Shown in pieces: positions 22,001 through 30,090 of a DNA stretch of 31,713 nt. A model generated the notes under the pieces. It was not told where the DNA came from. It ran no database searches and worked only from the letters and a program-made list of their open reading frames with translations. The stretch spans positions 1 to 31,713 of the forward strand of contig JAZQOE010000057.1 in assembly GCA_045627705.1 (NCBI GenBank), read 5' to 3'. A program made the translations under genes and the position numbers. This stretch comes from JBMNHG01 sp045627705 (GTDB lineage Bacteria > Verrucomicrobiota > Kiritimatiellia > RFP12 > JBMNHG01). The stretch's first letter is position 1. The number at the start of each line of letters is the position of its first letter.

Positions 22001-25000
22001 GCGGAGCCGCTCTTCTCGGATTCTTCGGGATAGGTGGTGATTTCCGGCGCGAGGTCATGGAACCAAAGCTTGCGGCCATCGTAGTCCATCGCAAGTAGGC
22101 CAGTGCGCCCGCAAACAAGCAACTGGCGCGCGGCCTTGTTGTCGAAGAGCGCAACCTGCGTATCGACGCAGCCCTCGGTCCAATGCGTGTCGGGCCATTC
22201 GGTCGCCACCGATCGCGCGAGGATTTCGCCGGTCGCGCCATCGAGCACGAACACATACCAGCCACGGCCCGTCATCGCGACGACGCGCCTGCCATCGTCG
22301 CACCACTTTGCGCGATAGACGTCGAACTCGGGGAGGAAGGCGCTCCACTCAAGTGCGCCATCCGCCGCGAGGCAGAAGAGATTGGTCGCATAGCCGTATG
22401 TGCCGACGAGTGTGCGGCCCGTCGCAGGATCGAAATCAAGCGACATCACCATGTCGTCGCCCAGCAGATCGTCAGCGCGGTTTTCGATGCGCGCTTCGGC
22501 TGGCTGCGCGGCGACAAGGCCATCGTTCGATTCGCCAGCGGTTGCGCGCGCGACAACCGGCACGATGGTCCGTTCTCCAGCGACATGCGCATCTGGGGCG
22601 TCATCTGGCGAAATCGCGAGAAGTGCGGTGGTCGCCGCATCAAGCGCTCCGGCATCAGCGCCAGCCACGACAATCGTATCGTGGACGATCGAGAAGGCGC
22701 AGCGCACGCGAGTGAGGTAGCCGCGTCCGGGGCCTGGGAATGACTCGGACGGCGACTGGTTGAAGACGTCGCGGGCGATAAGCGTGGCGAGAAGGCGGTT
22801 GTCCTCGCGCGAACCGAAGACGATGCAAGGCGCGTCGATGAACTGCGCGGGGTTCACTGGATTGCCGCGCCAGAGGCGGGTTCCGTCAAGCTGAGGATTG
22901 CGAGGGTCAAGCGGGGCGGGAGGACGCGCCACATCGGTCACATCCTCGACGCGCGCCTTGTAGCCCTTCGCGGCGAGGGCGGCGACAAACTTTTCAGCCG
23001 CCGCGCGCACTTCGGGGCGTCCAGGCTCGACAGGCACGATCGCTTCCGTCTCGCGTATGGTCTTCAGGAATTCGCGGATGTGCGAGGAATCTTCGATCCA
23101 GCACTTTGAAGCGTCGGCATTCGCGATGCGGGGCAACTTGTCGGCCGTCTTCTCGCCGACGGCGATACGGGCAATCGCGGCCTTGCCAGAGATCAACTCG
23201 CGAGCTTCGAGGGTCCACTCGCCAGCGGGCAGGTTGCGTGGCAGACGCCATGCGGCGCGCAATTCGGGAGCGGCGGCGCGCCAGATGTGAAGGTGAGTGG
23301 CGCCATCGGAATCGCGGAGTGTCAGCTCGACAGGGAAGGAGGCGTTGATATTTGCGCCATCGGAATCGGTAACGGAAACGGCGTAGCCCAGGGTGTCGCC
23401 AAGCGACAGTTTCTCCGGCGCCATCAGACGCACGCCGGTGATTTCCTTCGGGAGGAAGGCGAGGATCTTGCCGGGCGAACGGCGCATGTCAACATCGACG
23501 CCCATCAGGCCATCGTCGCCGATTGGCGCATCGATGCGGCGCATTTCCATGATGTCGTAGCAAACGGGCGGACGCGGGGTGAAGGCGATATGCGAGACAT
23601 GCGGCGCCTGGTAAAGCGTGAGCGACAGGCCCTTGAAACCGACGGGCGAGAAGTTCGCCGCGAAGAGGTATTCGCCATCGCCGCACTTCTGCCAATCGGG
23701 ACCGAATGGGAGATCGTGGTGGGCGGCTGGCTCGATGTAGCGGGGAAGAACTTCCGAAAGGAGCTTGGTCGTCTCCTCGCTTCGGCGGAATACTACCTCG
23801 GTTTCGTAATCGACATAGCGCGGGAACGAACCGCCGAGGCGATCCTCGTATTCATCGAGGTCCGAGTTCAGGCGCACAAGGCCATCGACCGCTAGCTTGC
23901 TACCCTTCTCCACCAGGATCGTGGAGCCGGCGGAAGCGAGGCGGCGCAGTTCATTCAGGATATCCTCGGGGCATTCTTCCTCGTAGGCGAAGCCAGGCGC
24001 GAAGATCACGGCGTAGCCATCGGCGCGACCGGCGCGCAAATCTTCGTCGCGGATGAAATCTGCGGGATAGCCGGCGCGCAGGCACGCCACCCAGAGCAAT
24101 TCGCACTGGTGGCCGATACTCGCTGTCTTGCGTGCGCCGAAGTTCGCGGCGGTGCGTGAGTAGTAAACGCCGACCTTGTGGTAGCCCTTTTCGAGCGAAA
24201 GCAGGAAGTCGCCGTATGGACGACACACGCCGCGCGCGATGTTCGCCACACTCCACTGGTGGTCCTGCAGCGACGGCGAATCGGTGTCGAAGCTCGTGCA
24301 GAAGAAGGTAAAACCATCGACCTTCTGGCCAAGCGCGAGGAAGGCCTGGCGAAGCAAATGGCGGCCGTTCACGCCAGGGCCGTTGAAATCATGTATCTGC
24401 GTCCACACCGGCATATCGGGCCTGATGCGGAGGACATCCGCCTGCATCGGCGCAAAGACAGGGCGATCGCCGTAGCCGCCGTCCTTGTACATCACGCACG
24501 CGGCGATATCCAGCTCGGCGAAAACACCCGCCTCGTAGCCGTTGGCGGAGATGTTGCCGCCAGGACCGCCCCAATAGCGGTTGAGCACGAAGTTGCGCGA
24601 TGTCGGCGCGACATCCTTCACAGGACGGGTGATGGCGCTGCACCAGCGGCGCCACATCTCATCCTCCCACGCCGTCCAGCTGCGCGCATAGTCCAAGTCG
24701 TCGATCGAGCGCTGACCGAACGGACGGCTCGCAAAGCGCTCCAGCGCCTTTGCGGCCTGGGAACCTGTGCGTCCTGGATACGCCTCGCGATACTCCATTT
24801 CGGTCGCGGTATCGAAATCGTTGCCGACCTGCGATCCGTCGTCGCCCGAACGCGAGTAGATTTCATCGTAGATACAGACGCCTTGGAAAATCGGATTGTG
24901 ACGCATTGAATGCGTTTCGAGACCAGAGAAGCGTGCGCTACCCGCACGGATGCGGGTGCCACGGGGAAGCGAAGTGTCGTTGTAGGTGAAGAGGTTTTCC

Positions 25001-26985
25001 CAGAAGCGGAGATTGTGGCGGGCGCATGCATCCATGAACTTATCGCGTCCGCTCGGCTGGGCCCACGCCTCCCACGGACCGAGTTCAGGGCGTTCGCGCA
25101 CGAGTTGCTCGACATCCGAATCCGAGCGCATCACGCGGTCGAGATCGTAGGTCATGCCCATGAAGCCGTTTGCGCCGGCGGCGACCATTTCGTTGACGAG
25201 CGCGTCCGCGAAATCGCGATCGCCGCTGTGGAGCAACTGCGCGTATTCGGTGCCTTGCGAATTGTACTTGCCGTTGATAAGCGTTGTGAAGTGGCTGGCG
25301 GGTTCCGGATCGACGATCGTAATCGTGACTTCACGCCCGCTCGTGTCGCCGATGGAAGGACGCAGCACATAGTCGCCAGCCGCGAGATTGAGAGTTGTCT
25401 CCCCGGCGAGATCGATGATGCGTGTCGCGTGCGAACCGACCGCCATCGGAAGCGTCTCGGAGAAAAGCGTAGTCGCGGCGCCGCGGGGATCGACGAGCTC
25501 GAGAGAAAGCGGCGCGCCGCCAATCGCGGACTTGGTGGAATCAGTCGAAAGCGCGCAAATGCCAAGCCAGAAATGCTCGCCTCGGAAGAATGCGGTGCGG
25601 GCGCGCGGAGTGAATACGCCCGCGGAACGGGCGGAAGCGCGGGCGATAGTGACGCGCGTTGCAACCGTTGCCTGTGCCGCGACATCATTAGGCAGGCACG
25701 CCGAGAAGACCATGTCGTAAACGCCATCGGCGATATCACCTGGAATCGCGCAATCGAGCAACGTGCGGCCATCGGCAGCGGACTGAGCGCATTCCAGGGC
25801 GTGAAGTTCAGACGTACCGAAGAGACGGCAGGAGGCTGACCATTGGGCATCGGCGAGCAGATTTGTAGCGCCATCGGACGATGCCTGGACGCTGAACACC
25901 GCGTGGTCGCCAGGTTTGAAGTGACGGCTGGAATGCTCGACCAGCGCGACGCGCTGTCCGCCGTCGGAGGAGGTCGTATTGAACACGGCGATTGACTTGT
26001 AGGGCGAAGCCGTAAGGTCGCCGCTCACGCGCAACGGCTGGGCATGCTCGCCCGCAAGCACCTCGTAGTCATGGCGTCGAGGATACCAGCTTGTGCCTCC
26101 TGTGGGGACACGTTCGGAGAAGTTGTAGGACTCAACGCCCGTCGTAACCAGGCGCGTGCCGGGATCGCCGCGCACGGGGAAACGGTAGAGCGGAATGGAA
26201 ATCTCGAAATCGTCGAGTTCGATTCCCTCAACGGCCGTCTCCCCTTCCGCGTAGGTAAATGCGATGCCGTCGGGCGAAAGCGAAAAACTTTGTCCAATCG
26301 GGTGAAGACGGTAGCCATTGCCGGAAGTATTCGCGGGAAGCCATATCGTGAGCGGGGCGAAGTCGCCGAAAGCGGGGAGAAGCTCCTTTGCGCTGCCGTG
26401 CGGACGGCCGCCATTCGAACCCTCGGCGAGCCATGCCGCGACTGCGGCATCGTCGCGTTCCTGTTCAGTGCTATCGCGGACGGCGAGATTCGGAATTGGC
26501 GCGAGGCGCATCGCATCGGGAAGCGGGCCTTCAGACGAATTCGCAAGAAGAGCCTTGATTGTCACAGGCCATGCGAGAATCGTGATGGTGTCTCCATCGA
26601 CCTTCAAAGTCGGGTCATCGGAAGAGATCGCGCCGTCATCGGCGATAGTGAAAGAGTGGTCGCCGGGCCAAATCGTGTGGGTTCCCGCACCGAGATCACG
26701 ACGCGCGCGCGGTGCGCGACCGACATAGCGGCCATCATGGTAGCGCTCGAAAACGGGTTCGTCGTCGATTCTGACATTTCTGGCCCAAGACCCGAAATCG
26801 CGGCCGACCACCTTGAGTTCAACGCCATGCGGCGTATTCACGGGGGCATACTTCGGCCTGTCCCACGAACGGTCCTCGACTGTCGCGGACTGGTCGTCAT
26901 ACGGCGCCATGCGGATTTCGACCTGGAAGGCCAATGCCGCCAGTGGTAGAAAAAGGGCAAAAAGGGTATGGATAAAATGCTTCAT
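19039..26985 (-). CDS. 2,648-aa secreted protein: glycoside-hydrolase-like core with two PQQ-type beta-propellers
   Basis: The signal peptide MKHFIHTLFALFLPLAALA is followed by beta-rich domains to about residue 560. A TIM-barrel-like glycoside hydrolase region is about 565-935 (NEMVAAGANGFMGMTYDLDR, candidate acid IYDEIYSRSGDDG near 710). A GATase-like domain as in GH42-type enzymes is about 938-1050 (VGVYYSRTAANFG, FAPGFAYEEECPEDI, GSTILVEKGSKLAV). A further alpha/beta domain lies near 1310-1500. Propeller 1 is about 1510-1890 (GYATNLFCLAADGALEWSAF). A CBM4/9-like sandwich begins near 1942 (VNGGFEDNDGW), a discoidin-like domain lies near 2165-2270, and a PQQ/BamB-like propeller 2 runs about 2300-2640 (DLDSGVLLWEFETGGQVRGA, FDEKNGAPLWQADVG). 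The order suggests an exported carbohydrate-active or sensing protein. The GH family and catalytic residues are uncertain. AGGTG lies just before the ATG. Confidence 0.85.
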   Translation of the reverse strand: MKHFIHTLFALFLPLAALAFQVEIRMAPYDDQSATVEDRSWDRPKYAPVNTPHGVELKVVGRDFGSWARNVRIDDEPVFERYHDGRYVGRAPRARRDLGAGTHTIWPGDHSFTIADDGAISSDDPTLKVDGDTITILAWPVTIKALLANSSEGPLPDAMRLAPIPNLAVRDSTEQERDDAAVAAWLAEGSNGGRPHGSAKELLPAFGDFAPLTIWLPANTSGNGYRLHPIGQSFSLSPDGIAFTYAEGETAVEGIELDDFEISIPLYRFPVRGDPGTRLVTTGVESYNFSERVPTGGTSWYPRRHDYEVLAGEHAQPLRVSGDLTASPYKSIAVFNTTSSDGGQRVALVEHSSRHFKPGDHAVFSVQASSDGATNLLADAQWSASCRLFGTSELHALECAQSAADGRTLLDCAIPGDIADGVYDMVFSACLPNDVAAQATVATRVTIARASARSAGVFTPRARTAFFRGEHFWLGICALSTDSTKSAIGGAPLSLELVDPRGAATTLFSETLPMAVGSHATRIIDLAGETTLNLAAGDYVLRPSIGDTSGREVTITIVDPEPASHFTTLINGKYNSQGTEYAQLLHSGDRDFADALVNEMVAAGANGFMGMTYDLDRVMRSDSDVEQLVRERPELGPWEAWAQPSGRDKFMDACARHNLRFWENLFTYNDTSLPRGTRIRAGSARFSGLETHSMRHNPIFQGVCIYDEIYSRSGDDGSQVGNDFDTATEMEYREAYPGRTGSQAAKALERFASRPFGQRSIDDLDYARSWTAWEDEMWRRWCSAITRPVKDVAPTSRNFVLNRYWGGPGGNISANGYEAGVFAELDIAACVMYKDGGYGDRPVFAPMQADVLRIRPDMPVWTQIHDFNGPGVNGRHLLRQAFLALGQKVDGFTFFCTSFDTDSPSLQDHQWSVANIARGVCRPYGDFLLSLEKGYHKVGVYYSRTAANFGARKTASIGHQCELLWVACLRAGYPADFIRDEDLRAGRADGYAVIFAPGFAYEEECPEDILNELRRLASAGSTILVEKGSKLAVDGLVRLNSDLDEYEDRLGGSFPRYVDYETEVVFRRSEETTKLLSEVLPRYIEPAAHHDLPFGPDWQKCGDGEYLFAANFSPVGFKGLSLTLYQAPHVSHIAFTPRPPVCYDIMEMRRIDAPIGDDGLMGVDVDMRRSPGKILAFLPKEITGVRLMAPEKLSLGDTLGYAVSVTDSDGANINASFPVELTLRDSDGATHLHIWRAAAPELRAAWRLPRNLPAGEWTLEARELISGKAAIARIAVGEKTADKLPRIANADASKCWIEDSSHIREFLKTIRETEAIVPVEPGRPEVRAAAEKFVAALAAKGYKARVEDVTDVARPPAPLDPRNPQLDGTRLWRGNPVNPAQFIDAPCIVFGSREDNRLLATLIARDVFNQSPSESFPGPGRGYLTRVRCAFSIVHDTIVVAGADAGALDAATTALLAISPDDAPDAHVAGERTIVPVVARATAGESNDGLVAAQPAEARIENRADDLLGDDMVMSLDFDPATGRTLVGTYGYATNLFCLAADGALEWSAFLPEFDVYRAKWCDDGRRVVAMTGRGWYVFVLDGATGEILARSVATEWPDTHWTEGCVDTQVALFDNKAARQLLVCGRTGLLAMDYDGRKLWFHDLAPEITTYPEESEKSGSAAIFPRHARVGRAVASPDGAKIGLCYYKNIGTTMEQTKQVDLWAFRPCVLDASTGERLCISTNDPGMEMSPIGWDITWPEGSENPLVWRDGFARQGHPLAAELLPDGELGEWMPRQSRGDLAVEGDISRDFNHVSRKATHDTAAWSLRTGYSIPHLDKFSADGAEIFRSGRDGMVRCISINDAALRWETSIGAAANLLPVADGGVIAGTLMGTVVRLGADGSIAWEVDLRKLQELPRDDYPAFVRDAIIRDTLKHYDPFPSNPERPGDLDGVLRFGVEHVVNGGFEDNDGWDGVTAADCSAPAHEGTRSLLLADGRLATQSIDRRLIPVGTYLLEFMARFEDTRTRLAAGAVLGESDGGERYAMSSFGGVPGEWTFCRVAIKTTAKIATMQIGFEAEGGSVRIDSVSLRPVRFASGNLLANEQLHNVEPTFVKDIRIRYSRVPAAIKQSLMSKSRVTAYRQGPTDTGAIPTDEEAFLHNGRIDDCGSIWYYQPDAIGYSVALAQPAWVSHIVLYLNNAAPDDAYNAIAILANNMDLKVPETKALVRGNTRRFVVVPFDPPVHTDTFRILPGVLPKTQREVMTEIEVYGSLSEPSTNAVRGFPVGTNVWPMAMGGPAHTPMRELPSLEGAFTRAGEHTIWTPTFHVGGILADDLLVFGDPVGALRSVYFDPQRGVQFGRRWSLGTLTPLSTPAWYADKLFVGTFDNRLYAMAASGANLWSFKTEGRVYSSPTPDGDEVYFGSDDGRVYRVDLDSGVLLWEFETGGQVRGAVAVADGLVFAISGDGHLYAIDKERGKEVWRADVCLHTRTAPVVFGGRVVTIDEAGIARCFDEKNGAPLWQADVGSRSLISPVVTTDVPTAEGAMRRLAVFPTERGIIAAYALDDGAPAWRRDLGLEISGQPIANATQLVVPTEDSVRVLLLTSGEDDSNVSGFNLSHQRITSVVPCNRGLWVLTGSAVSSPAGNNTHFATYSGNAQLWVPAEAKSEEK

Positions 26986-27054
26986 TGCACCTGGCGAAAA
27001 GCAGAAACCATACCATCGGCGACAATCATTGAACTTTTCGCGCCACCTCCGCCA

Positions 27055-27077
27055 CTTAAATAGTCTGTCCCTTTAAG
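27055..27077 (+). repeat. Dispersed palindromic element, copy 3
   Basis: The cleanest copy: CTTAAA, then TAGTCTGTCCC, then TTTAAG (6-bp arms, 11-nt centre). It sits in the divergent intergenic region between the 2,648-aa gene and the flavoprotein gene. Confidence 0.65.
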
Positions 27078-27122
27078 CAGTTTGAAGCGGGTCAAGGCAA
27101 CATTGGAGAGATGAAATCGCCT

Positions 27123-27151
27123 TTGAAAGCAGGGAGAAATTCTGCTACCCT
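27123..27151 (+). promoter_or_regulatory. Possible promoter of the flavoprotein-pseudopilin run
   Basis: TTGAAA (27123-27128) and TACCCT (27146-27151) are 17 nt apart, and the ATG at 27159 begins 7 nt after the -10 box, as for the promoter at 6129-6156. The -10 match is weak (three of six). Confidence 0.3.
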
Positions 27152-27158
27152 TTCGCGC

Positions 27159-28019
27159 ATGAACAAGATCATTGCTTGTCGGCAGCTTTCCGAAGCCGTC
27201 TTCCGCATGGAAGTCGAGGCGCCGCTCGTCGCGCGCGAGCGGCGCGCAGGCCAGTTCGTAATCGTCCAGGTCGATTCCGAGTGGGGCGAACGCGTGCCGC
27301 TCACCATTGCGGACGCCGACGCCGGGCGCGGAACGATAACGCTTGTGTTCCAGGCCGTTGGCCGTACGACCATGCTTCTCGCCGGGAAGAAGGCCGGAGA
27401 TTCGCTTCCAGCGGTGCTCGGTCCCCTGGGGCGCCCGACGGACATCGAGAATTTCGGCCGCGTGGTGTGCGTTGGCGGCGGCATCGGCGTCGCGCCGCTG
27501 CATCCGATCGTGCAGGCGCTCAAGGCCGCAGGCAACCATGTGACCGTCATCATGGGCGCGCGCAACAAGTCGCTCCTCATCATGGAGGACGAAATGCGGG
27601 CGCTCGCCGACGATTTGATAATCGTGACCGACGATGGTTCATGCGGCCGCAAGGCGCTTGTCACCGAGCCGCTCAAGGAGCTTTGCTCGCAGGATCCAAA
27701 GCCCGACAAGTGCATTGTGATCGGTCCGCCGATCATGATGAAGTTCTGCGTAGAGACAACCCGTCCGTTCGGTGTCTCGACAGTGGTGTCGCTCAATACC
27801 ATCATGATCGACGGCACAGGAATGTGCGGAGGATGCCGGGTGACCGTTGGCGGCGAGACCAAGTTCGTGTGCGTCGATGGCCCTGAATTCGATGGGCACA
27901 AGGTTGATTTCGACAACATGATGAAGCGTCTCCGCACCTTCAAGGAGCGCGAGGACGCCGATCGTGCCGACCACAAGTGCCGCATGCAGATGGCGGCTGA
28001 CGCGCTTGCAAAGGCGTAG
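27159..28019 (+). CDS. NfnA/SudB-type FAD/NAD-binding ferredoxin oxidoreductase subunit
   Basis: 286 aa. Family order: N-terminal flavin barrel with AGQFVIVQV (about residue 29) and VPLTIADAD; ITLVFQAVGRTT; NAD-binding VGGGIGVAPLHPI near 108; VIMGARNKSLLI and VTDDGSCGRKALV; C-terminal 2Fe-2S loop GTGMCGGCRVTV with the later FVCVDGPEFDGH. This is the subunit called NfnA, SudB or DHOD-like electron transfer subunit; its usual partner is a GltA-like NfnB subunit encoded directly downstream. No such partner is present here: the next genes are pseudopilins. The start at 27159 fits the family (MNKI...) and lacks a ribosome binding site. An ATG at 27111 would add 16 unrelated residues. Confidence 0.88.
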   Translation: MNKIIACRQLSEAVFRMEVEAPLVARERRAGQFVIVQVDSEWGERVPLTIADADAGRGTITLVFQAVGRTTMLLAGKKAGDSLPAVLGPLGRPTDIENFGRVVCVGGGIGVAPLHPIVQALKAAGNHVTVIMGARNKSLLIMEDEMRALADDLIIVTDDGSCGRKALVTEPLKELCSQDPKPDKCIVIGPPIMMKFCVETTRPFGVSTVVSLNTIMIDGTGMCGGCRVTVGGETKFVCVDGPEFDGHKVDFDNMMKRLRTFKEREDADRADHKCRMQMAADALAKA

Positions 28020-28029
28020 GGATTTCCCA

Positions 28030-29007
28030 ATGGCGTTGGCTACTCCAGGACAACGCGCTGGCGGAGCTGGCGGTTCCAGGGCTTTCGGCGGTTTTTTCAG
28101 GACCGCCCTGCCATGCGGTTCCGCCCTTTTACGTTCTGGTTTCACGATGGTCGAGCTGATTCTCGCCGTGACGCTTCTCGCGGTGATTACCAGTGTCGCC
28201 TATTTCACCTTCGATGCCGGCGTGCGGGCATGGCGGTCTGGATCGGGGATGGCGGATAGCCTGAGCCATGCCGACTACGTGCTTGAGCAAGTCGTGATGG
28301 GGCTGCGCTCCGCATACTATCCCGATAGCAAGGGGCCGAATGCCGACTATGGCTTCGTGTTGACCGACGATGAAGCTGACGGTGCTTCCGCCCATGACGT
28401 GATTAGTTGGGTCAAGCTCGGCTCCGCGCTGATCGGCTCCAGCAATTCGTTCGCGGGCATCCCGCATCGCGTCGAGATCAGCGTGCGAGACCACGACACC
28501 GACCCAGAACTCGATGGAAGCGGTTTCGCGGTCCGTACCTGGCGCATCGACGCGCAACCTGAGGATTTCGACCCAGAAGAGGATGTGGAGCCATTCTTCC
28601 TCACTTCGCGCGTGATCGGCATGAACTGCCGCACGCTCTCCCTCGAACAGGAGGATGATGAAGAGGAGCTGACGTGGGACGATGAATGGGAAGACACCAA
28701 CCGTGTGCCGTTCGCCGTAGAGGTCACGCTTTACCTGGAACCTCCGCGCGAGGACGATGATCCAATTGAGGTCCAGCGCATCGTCGAGATTCCGCTAGCC
28801 CAGCTTTCGTGGGCGGACAAGGGAATCAAGTCGCCAATCGCATGGGATCCAAAGGCTGGGGGATCGGGCGGTGGGGCGGCTAAATCGTCGTCTGGTTCAA
28901 GCGACACCGGCAAATCTTCCAACACTTCGGAATCCGGCTCCACGCAATCTGGCGGCAGGCGCCGCAACGGCGAAAGGCGCGGCAACAGGACGGAGGCTGC
29001 GGATTGA
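28030..29007 (+). CDS. GspJ-like type II secretion minor pseudopilin
   Basis: 325 aa. The prepilin cleavage and methylation motif is GFTMVELILAVTLLAVIT, cut after Gly, with Glu5 present. The leader before it is unusually long (about 38 residues). The following pilin helix continues into FDAGVRAWRSG, and the acidic body (EDFDPEEDVEPFF, LEQEDDEEELTWDDEWED) and size fit GspJ, which is longer than other minor pseudopilins. The last 50 residues are a Ser/Gly/Thr/Arg-rich tail (SSSGSSDTGKSSNTSESGS) not usual for GspJ. The gene starts 11 nt after the flavoprotein stop (GGGA site) and overlaps the GspK-like gene. The product should assemble at the tip of a pseudopilus that pushes proteins across the outer membrane. 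No other T2SS genes are in the window. Confidence 0.8.
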   Translation: MALATPGQRAGGAGGSRAFGGFFRTALPCGSALLRSGFTMVELILAVTLLAVITSVAYFTFDAGVRAWRSGSGMADSLSHADYVLEQVVMGLRSAYYPDSKGPNADYGFVLTDDEADGASAHDVISWVKLGSALIGSSNSFAGIPHRVEISVRDHDTDPELDGSGFAVRTWRIDAQPEDFDPEEDVEPFFLTSRVIGMNCRTLSLEQEDDEEELTWDDEWEDTNRVPFAVEVTLYLEPPREDDDPIEVQRIVEIPLAQLSWADKGIKSPIAWDPKAGGSGGGAAKSSSGSSDTGKSSNTSESGSTQSGGRRRNGERRGNRTEAAD

Positions 29008-30068
29008 GCGCGCCTATCCATTGCATAGCCCGTCGCCGCGGTTCGGCACTCATCATCGTTCTCTGGACGATCGGCCTGCTCAGCATGCTGGTCATGTCGT
29101 TCGCCTTCGACGCGCATCTTGAAGGCAAGATTTCGTCGTCCGCCCGCAAGCGCCGCAAGGCCGAGCATATCGCGCTTTCGGGCATGGCCGTCGCGCAGAT
29201 GCTCTTTGAACACCAGCAGAATGTCGATGTCGATGCGGAAGCCGAGGATGTCGAAGACGACAAGTGGTACGACCCCGCGGTGGCGTTGAAGACAGGGCGC
29301 GGATTCTCCGACTTGAAGGTCGATGTGGGCGAAGGGACGCTGCACCTTTACATGGAGCCAGAGCCAGGCCGCCGCAACGTGAACAAGCTCACGGAGGACG
29401 ATTGGGACCGTTTGCTCGCAGTCGCCATCGGCGAAAATGCGAATATTCCAGACGACTACTTCGACGAGCTGATCAATTCCTTCTTCGACTGGACCGATGA
29501 AGACGATTCGGAGCGGGACAAGGGCGCCGAGTCGAAGTACTACGAGGACCTTGAGCAACCATACCGCGCTCGGAATGCGCCTGTTGAGTCCGTACGCGAG
29601 CTTTTGCTCATAAAGGGATTCAGCGAGGCGATTCTTTCGGGTGGCGTGTTGAATCCCGACGACCCGCCGGAAAGCCACATCCACGTTAGCGGCATCCAGG
29701 ACATGCTTACAACGTATGGCGATGGCAAGATCAATGTGAATGCCGCGGGAAGACGCGTGCTGATGACCCTGCCGTTTTCAGACGATGAAGACATGGAGTT
29801 GACGGTTGACTCCATTATCGAGAAGCGCGAGGGAAGGGATCCCGAGGAGGATTACACCGACAAGGATCCATCGTTCAGGAACGTTCAGGATTTCATGTCG
29901 CGAGTCCAGGGATTGCCGCCGTCGATCAGTTCCCTCGTGACCACGAGTTCGGATATCTACCGTGTTACCGCGGTCGGCCAGGTGGGGCGTGTCACGCGCC
30001 GCATTTGGGCGATCATCCAATACAGCGGAGGCTCGATGCGGGTCATCAGCTGGCGCGAAGAACCATGA
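29004..30068 (+). CDS. GspK-like type II secretion pseudopilin
   Basis: 354 aa. The N-terminus RRRGSALIIVLWTIGLLSML is a pseudopilin helix lacking Glu5, as is typical of GspK. The remainder matches the GspK plan: KAEHIALSGMAVAQMLF near residue 55, a large inserted acidic alpha-helical domain (FFDWTDEDDSERDKG, with the D.D...E pattern of the GspK calcium site), SVRELLLIKGF, and GDGKINVNAA(G)RRVL near 245, the GspK hallmark. A TTG start at 29004 overlaps the GspJ stop (TTGA) and has GGAGG spaced 7 nt, so the unusual start codon is well supported. GspK caps the GspI-GspJ-GspK tip complex, and finding J and K adjacent supports both calls. Confidence 0.87.
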   Translation: MSAPIHCIARRRGSALIIVLWTIGLLSMLVMSFAFDAHLEGKISSSARKRRKAEHIALSGMAVAQMLFEHQQNVDVDAEAEDVEDDKWYDPAVALKTGRGFSDLKVDVGEGTLHLYMEPEPGRRNVNKLTEDDWDRLLAVAIGENANIPDDYFDELINSFFDWTDEDDSERDKGAESKYYEDLEQPYRARNAPVESVRELLLIKGFSEAILSGGVLNPDDPPESHIHVSGIQDMLTTYGDGKINVNAAGRRVLMTLPFSDDEDMELTVDSIIEKREGRDPEEDYTDKDPSFRNVQDFMSRVQGLPPSISSLVTTSSDIYRVTAVGQVGRVTRRIWAIIQYSGGSMRVISWREEP

Positions 30069-30090
30069 CCAATCATCCGGAGGATAAACG

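Noticed and set aside
27092..28030. 312-codon reading frame antisense to the NfnA-like gene
   Set aside because: The plus frame carries complete flavin, NAD and iron-sulfur motifs; the antisense is Ser/Arg/Pro-rich and featureless.
28731..29684. 317-codon reading frame antisense to the pseudopilin genes
   Set aside because: GspJ and GspK motifs on the plus strand explain the region.
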